Source of the DNA: Proteiniphilum sp. UBA4084
GTDB lineage: Bacteria; Bacteroidota; Bacteroidia; Bacteroidales; Dysgonomonadaceae
Direction of reading: 5' to 3'
DNA: 9,853 nucleotides
NCBI GenBank assembly: GCA_002383605.1
Contig: DFYK01000052.1
Location: 1,314-11,166, forward strand
Shown piece after piece: positions 7,411-9,853 of the stretch. Each line of letters begins with the position of its first letter. Positions within the stretch are counted from its first letter, which is position 1. The position numbers and the translations under genes were made by a program. The notes below the pieces were generated by a model that saw only the letters and a program-made list of their open reading frames with translations, was not told where the DNA came from and did not search any database.

Positions 7411-9853
7411 ATGATGAGAAAGTTCCTTTTGCCGGTCTTCATGACAGTGCTCCTGTTCTTTTTACCGACAGCGTACCTATTGTATGCCAATGAGCCCGAT
7501 TCAGCCTATCTCTTTGCCTATGGCGAAGACAACGGAAGCGGCTTATATTTTGCCTGGAGCACCGATCAGGATAGCTGGCACGCCATCGGCCATCGCCACA
7601 CCTTTCTGAAGTCGGACTACGGTCGATGGGGATCACAGAAAAGAATGTACAATCCCTTCCTGACGCAGACGCCCGACGGACAATGGCACGCCGTATGGAG
7701 TCTGAACAACGAGGATGGTGCCATTGCCCATGCGGTCTCAGCCGACCTGATCTACTGGAAACCGCAGTCCTTCCCTGTGCTGATGCCCCTGGGTAACTGC
7801 CTGCTTCCGGAGATAACCTACGATGAACAAAACAGGAGATTTGAGATTCGTTGGCAGCGTGACAAACCGGCAAAAGGAACTTTCCAGAGTTTTACGAGCG
7901 ATTTAAAACATTTCACACCCGCTGTCGTGCAGGAGCTTCCTGAAAGCAACAGGCGTGAGGTGATTGTCGCGGGAAAAAAGCAGACAGGCACGGTACATCG
8001 TGTGCCATGGCGTATGATCGACGAACTGATCGGCGCACAGCGGCTGGCTGCCTACAAACAAATGCTGAACAGCGAACGGGTGGCCATCTCTCCCGACCGT
8101 TTCAGGGAACCCCTCTCTGTTTCCATCAAACCTGATGCAGAAGCGAAGAAGCCGATCAGCGACCTGCTGATGGGTATCTTCTATGAGGACATCAACTATG
8201 CCGCCGACGGAGGCTTGTATGCCGAACTGATCCAGAACAGGGGGTTTGAATATGACCCGGCCGACAAGGAGGGCAGGGATAAAAACTGGAACAGCCGCTT
8301 CGCCTGGTCGGTACACCATGCCGATGCCTTTCAGATTGACAGTCTCTCTCCTATTCATCCCCATAACAAGTACTATGCCGTGTTGCATATCGAAAAAGAA
8401 GGTGTCGCACTGGTCAACGAAGGGTTCAATGGCATTCCGCTGAAAGCAGGTGAAAAATATGATCTTTCTCTGTTTGCCCGCAGTCCCGAAAAGAAAAGAG
8501 GCCCAATCCGGGTGTGCTTGACAGGGAAAAACGGTGAAATATACGGAGAGACCACCACCCGTGCCATCGGCAGTGAGTGGAAAAAGCTGGGAGCTGTGAT
8601 CACGGCAAAGCATACGGCAGACGATGCCCATATTGAAATTATTCCGCAACAAACAGGCAGGGTAGATTTGGATATGATCTCCCTGTTCCCGCAGAAAACA
8701 TTCAAGGGACGCAAAAACGGGATGAGGGCGGACCTGGCACAGGTGCTGGCCGACATGAAACCGCGCTTCATGCGGTTCCCCGGGGGCTGTGTGGCGCATG
8801 GCGACGGAATCGGCAACATCTATCGCTGGGAGAACACCATCGGCCCACTCGAAACAAGGAAGCCGCAGCGCAACCTGTGGGGTTATCAGCAGTCGTTCGG
8901 ACTGGGTTACTTTGAATATTTCCAGTTCTGTGAAGATATCGACGCCGAGCCGGTACCGGTTGTGGCAGCAGGCGTTCCCTGTCAGAACTCTGCCCACCAC
9001 GGTTGCGTGATTGGCGGACAACAGGGCGGTATCCCCATGGAGGAAATGGATGCATACATCCAGTCGGTTTTAAATCTGATTGAATACGCCAATGGAGATG
9101 CTAAGTCGGAATGGGGCAGAAAAAGAGCCGAGGCAGGTCACCCGAAACCGTTTAACCTGAAATATATCGGCGTGGGTAACGAGGACCTGATCTCCGATAT
9201 TTTTGCAGAGCGGTTTGTGATGATACACAACGCCATCAGGAAAAAACATCCCGAAATCACCGTGATTGGTACCGCAGGCCCTTTCAGTGAGGGATCGGAC
9301 TATGTGGAAGGTTGGAACCTGGCCACGGAGGTGGGACTGACGCTGGTGGACGAACATTACTACCAGCCACCCGGATGGTACCTCAATAACCAGGATTATT
9401 ACGACCGCTACGACCGTTCCAAGGCCAAAGTATACCTGGGTGAATATGCCGCCCATGTCCCCGGTCGCCACAACAACCTGGAGACAGCGCTCTGCGAGGC
9501 ATTGCACCTGATCAATGTGGAACGGAACGGCGATATCGTGGCAATGACCTCCTATGCCCCATTGCTGGCCAAAGAGGGTTTCACTCAATGGAATCCCGAT
9601 CTGATCTACTTCAACAACACGGAGGTGAAACCTACCGTGGGTTATTATGTGCAGAAGCTGTTCGGTCATCATACCGGCAGCGAGTACATCGCAAGCAGGA
9701 TCACTCCTTCTGATGACCGGGAGGATATCAAAAAACGTATTGCTGCCTCCTTCGTAACGGAAAAGAAAACCAACGACCTCATCATCAAGCTGGTCAATTT
9801 ACTGCCTGTGGCTGTCTCCTCAAACATCGACCTGAAAGATATGCAGCTATCCG
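7411..9853 (+). CDS. Exported long GH51 alpha-L-arabinofuranosidase with N-terminal GH43-like propeller fragment; 3' end outside window
   Basis: The frame from ATG 7411 stays open to the right edge, giving 814 residues without a stop. A second ATG at 7414 is equally possible. Residues 1-26 are a Sec signal peptide (MMRK, hydrophobic core, YLLYA before the likely cleavage) with no lipobox, so a periplasmic location is inferred. Residues about 31-170 resemble the first blades of a GH43-type propeller: YFAWSTDQDSW, NPFLTQTPDGQWH and LPEITYDE. A linker containing GTVHRVPW follows at 193-200. From about 250 the protein is a GH51 of the long, plant-like class: GIFYEDINYAADGGLYAEL, a CBM4-like beta region at about 295-425, and then the barrel with RFPGGC at 455-460. 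The acid/base is Glu591 in GVGNED, HYY is at 649-651 and the nucleophile is Glu678 in VYLGEYA. The C-terminal beta domain has begun by about 760 and is cut off. It would release L-arabinose from side chains. GH51 identity is very sure; the propeller assignment is moderate. Confidence 0.92.
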   Translation, partial: MMRKFLLPVFMTVLLFFLPTAYLLYANEPDSAYLFAYGEDNGSGLYFAWSTDQDSWHAIGHRHTFLKSDYGRWGSQKRMYNPFLTQTPDGQWHAVWSLNNEDGAIAHAVSADLIYWKPQSFPVLMPLGNCLLPEITYDEQNRRFEIRWQRDKPAKGTFQSFTSDLKHFTPAVVQELPESNRREVIVAGKKQTGTVHRVPWRMIDELIGAQRLAAYKQMLNSERVAISPDRFREPLSVSIKPDAEAKKPISDLLMGIFYEDINYAADGGLYAELIQNRGFEYDPADKEGRDKNWNSRFAWSVHHADAFQIDSLSPIHPHNKYYAVLHIEKEGVALVNEGFNGIPLKAGEKYDLSLFARSPEKKRGPIRVCLTGKNGEIYGETTTRAIGSEWKKLGAVITAKHTADDAHIEIIPQQTGRVDLDMISLFPQKTFKGRKNGMRADLAQVLADMKPRFMRFPGGCVAHGDGIGNIYRWENTIGPLETRKPQRNLWGYQQSFGLGYFEYFQFCEDIDAEPVPVVAAGVPCQNSAHHGCVIGGQQGGIPMEEMDAYIQSVLNLIEYANGDAKSEWGRKRAEAGHPKPFNLKYIGVGNEDLISDIFAERFVMIHNAIRKKHPEITVIGTAGPFSEGSDYVEGWNLATEVGLTLVDEHYYQPPGWYLNNQDYYDRYDRSKAKVYLGEYAAHVPGRHNNLETALCEALHLINVERNGDIVAMTSYAPLLAKEGFTQWNPDLIYFNNTEVKPTVGYYVQKLFGHHTGSEYIASRITPSDDREDIKKRIAASFVTEKKTNDLIIKLVNLLPVAVSSNIDLKDMQLS

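Noticed and set aside
6279..7490. A 403-codon open frame on the minus strand opposite araB
   Set aside because: It is in exact codon register with araB, so it stays open simply because araB avoids TTA, CTA and TCA codons there. Its translation resembles no known family and it has no start context.
7903..9021. A 372-codon open frame on the minus strand opposite the long GH51 gene
   Set aside because: It has the same register relation to a GH51 gene that has clear catalytic motifs throughout, so it is a codon-usage shadow.

Overview
The window looks like part of a carbohydrate-utilisation operon from a member of the Bacteroidota, probably Bacteroidales. The evidence is a GH97 glycosidase of the type common in that phylum, AT-rich leaders without a clear AGGAGG-type ribosome site in front of nearly every start, and protein sequences that read like Bacteroides/Parabacteroides/Dysgonomonas relatives. 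The genus is a guess. All six genes are on the + strand, packed with gaps of 7 to 37 bases. There is no terminator-like hairpin between them and no gene-free stretch over 40 bases, so they are most simply read as one transcript whose promoter lies left of the window.

Layout: (1) positions 2-1885, the 3' part of a GH97 glycosidase gene whose start is outside the window; (2) 1923-3464, a compact GH51 alpha-L-arabinofuranosidase with a signal peptide; (3) 3476-4165 araD, L-ribulose-5-phosphate 4-epimerase; (4) 4201-5706 araA, L-arabinose isomerase; (5) 5730-7403 araB, ribulokinase; (6) 7411 to the right edge, a second, long GH51 arabinofuranosidase with a signal peptide and an extra N-terminal propeller-like region, cut off by the window end.

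Together the genes form a short route from polymer side chains to central metabolism. The exported glycosidases release L-arabinose from arabinan, arabinoxylan or arabinogalactan oligosaccharides in the periplasm. AraA converts L-arabinose to L-ribulose, AraB phosphorylates it, and AraD epimerises the product to D-xylulose 5-phosphate for the pentose phosphate pathway. The gene order is D-A-B, not the B-A-D of E. coli, and the cytoplasmic genes sit between exported hydrolases. No transporter, SusC/SusD pair or regulator is in the window; these would have to be encoded elsewhere.

No mobile element, tRNA, rRNA, CRISPR array or repeat was seen. I found no wholly new system. The points that deserve a second look are the possible beta-L-arabinopyranosidase role of the GH97, the degenerate GH43-like propeller fused to the last GH51, and the signal peptide on the compact AbfA-type GH51.
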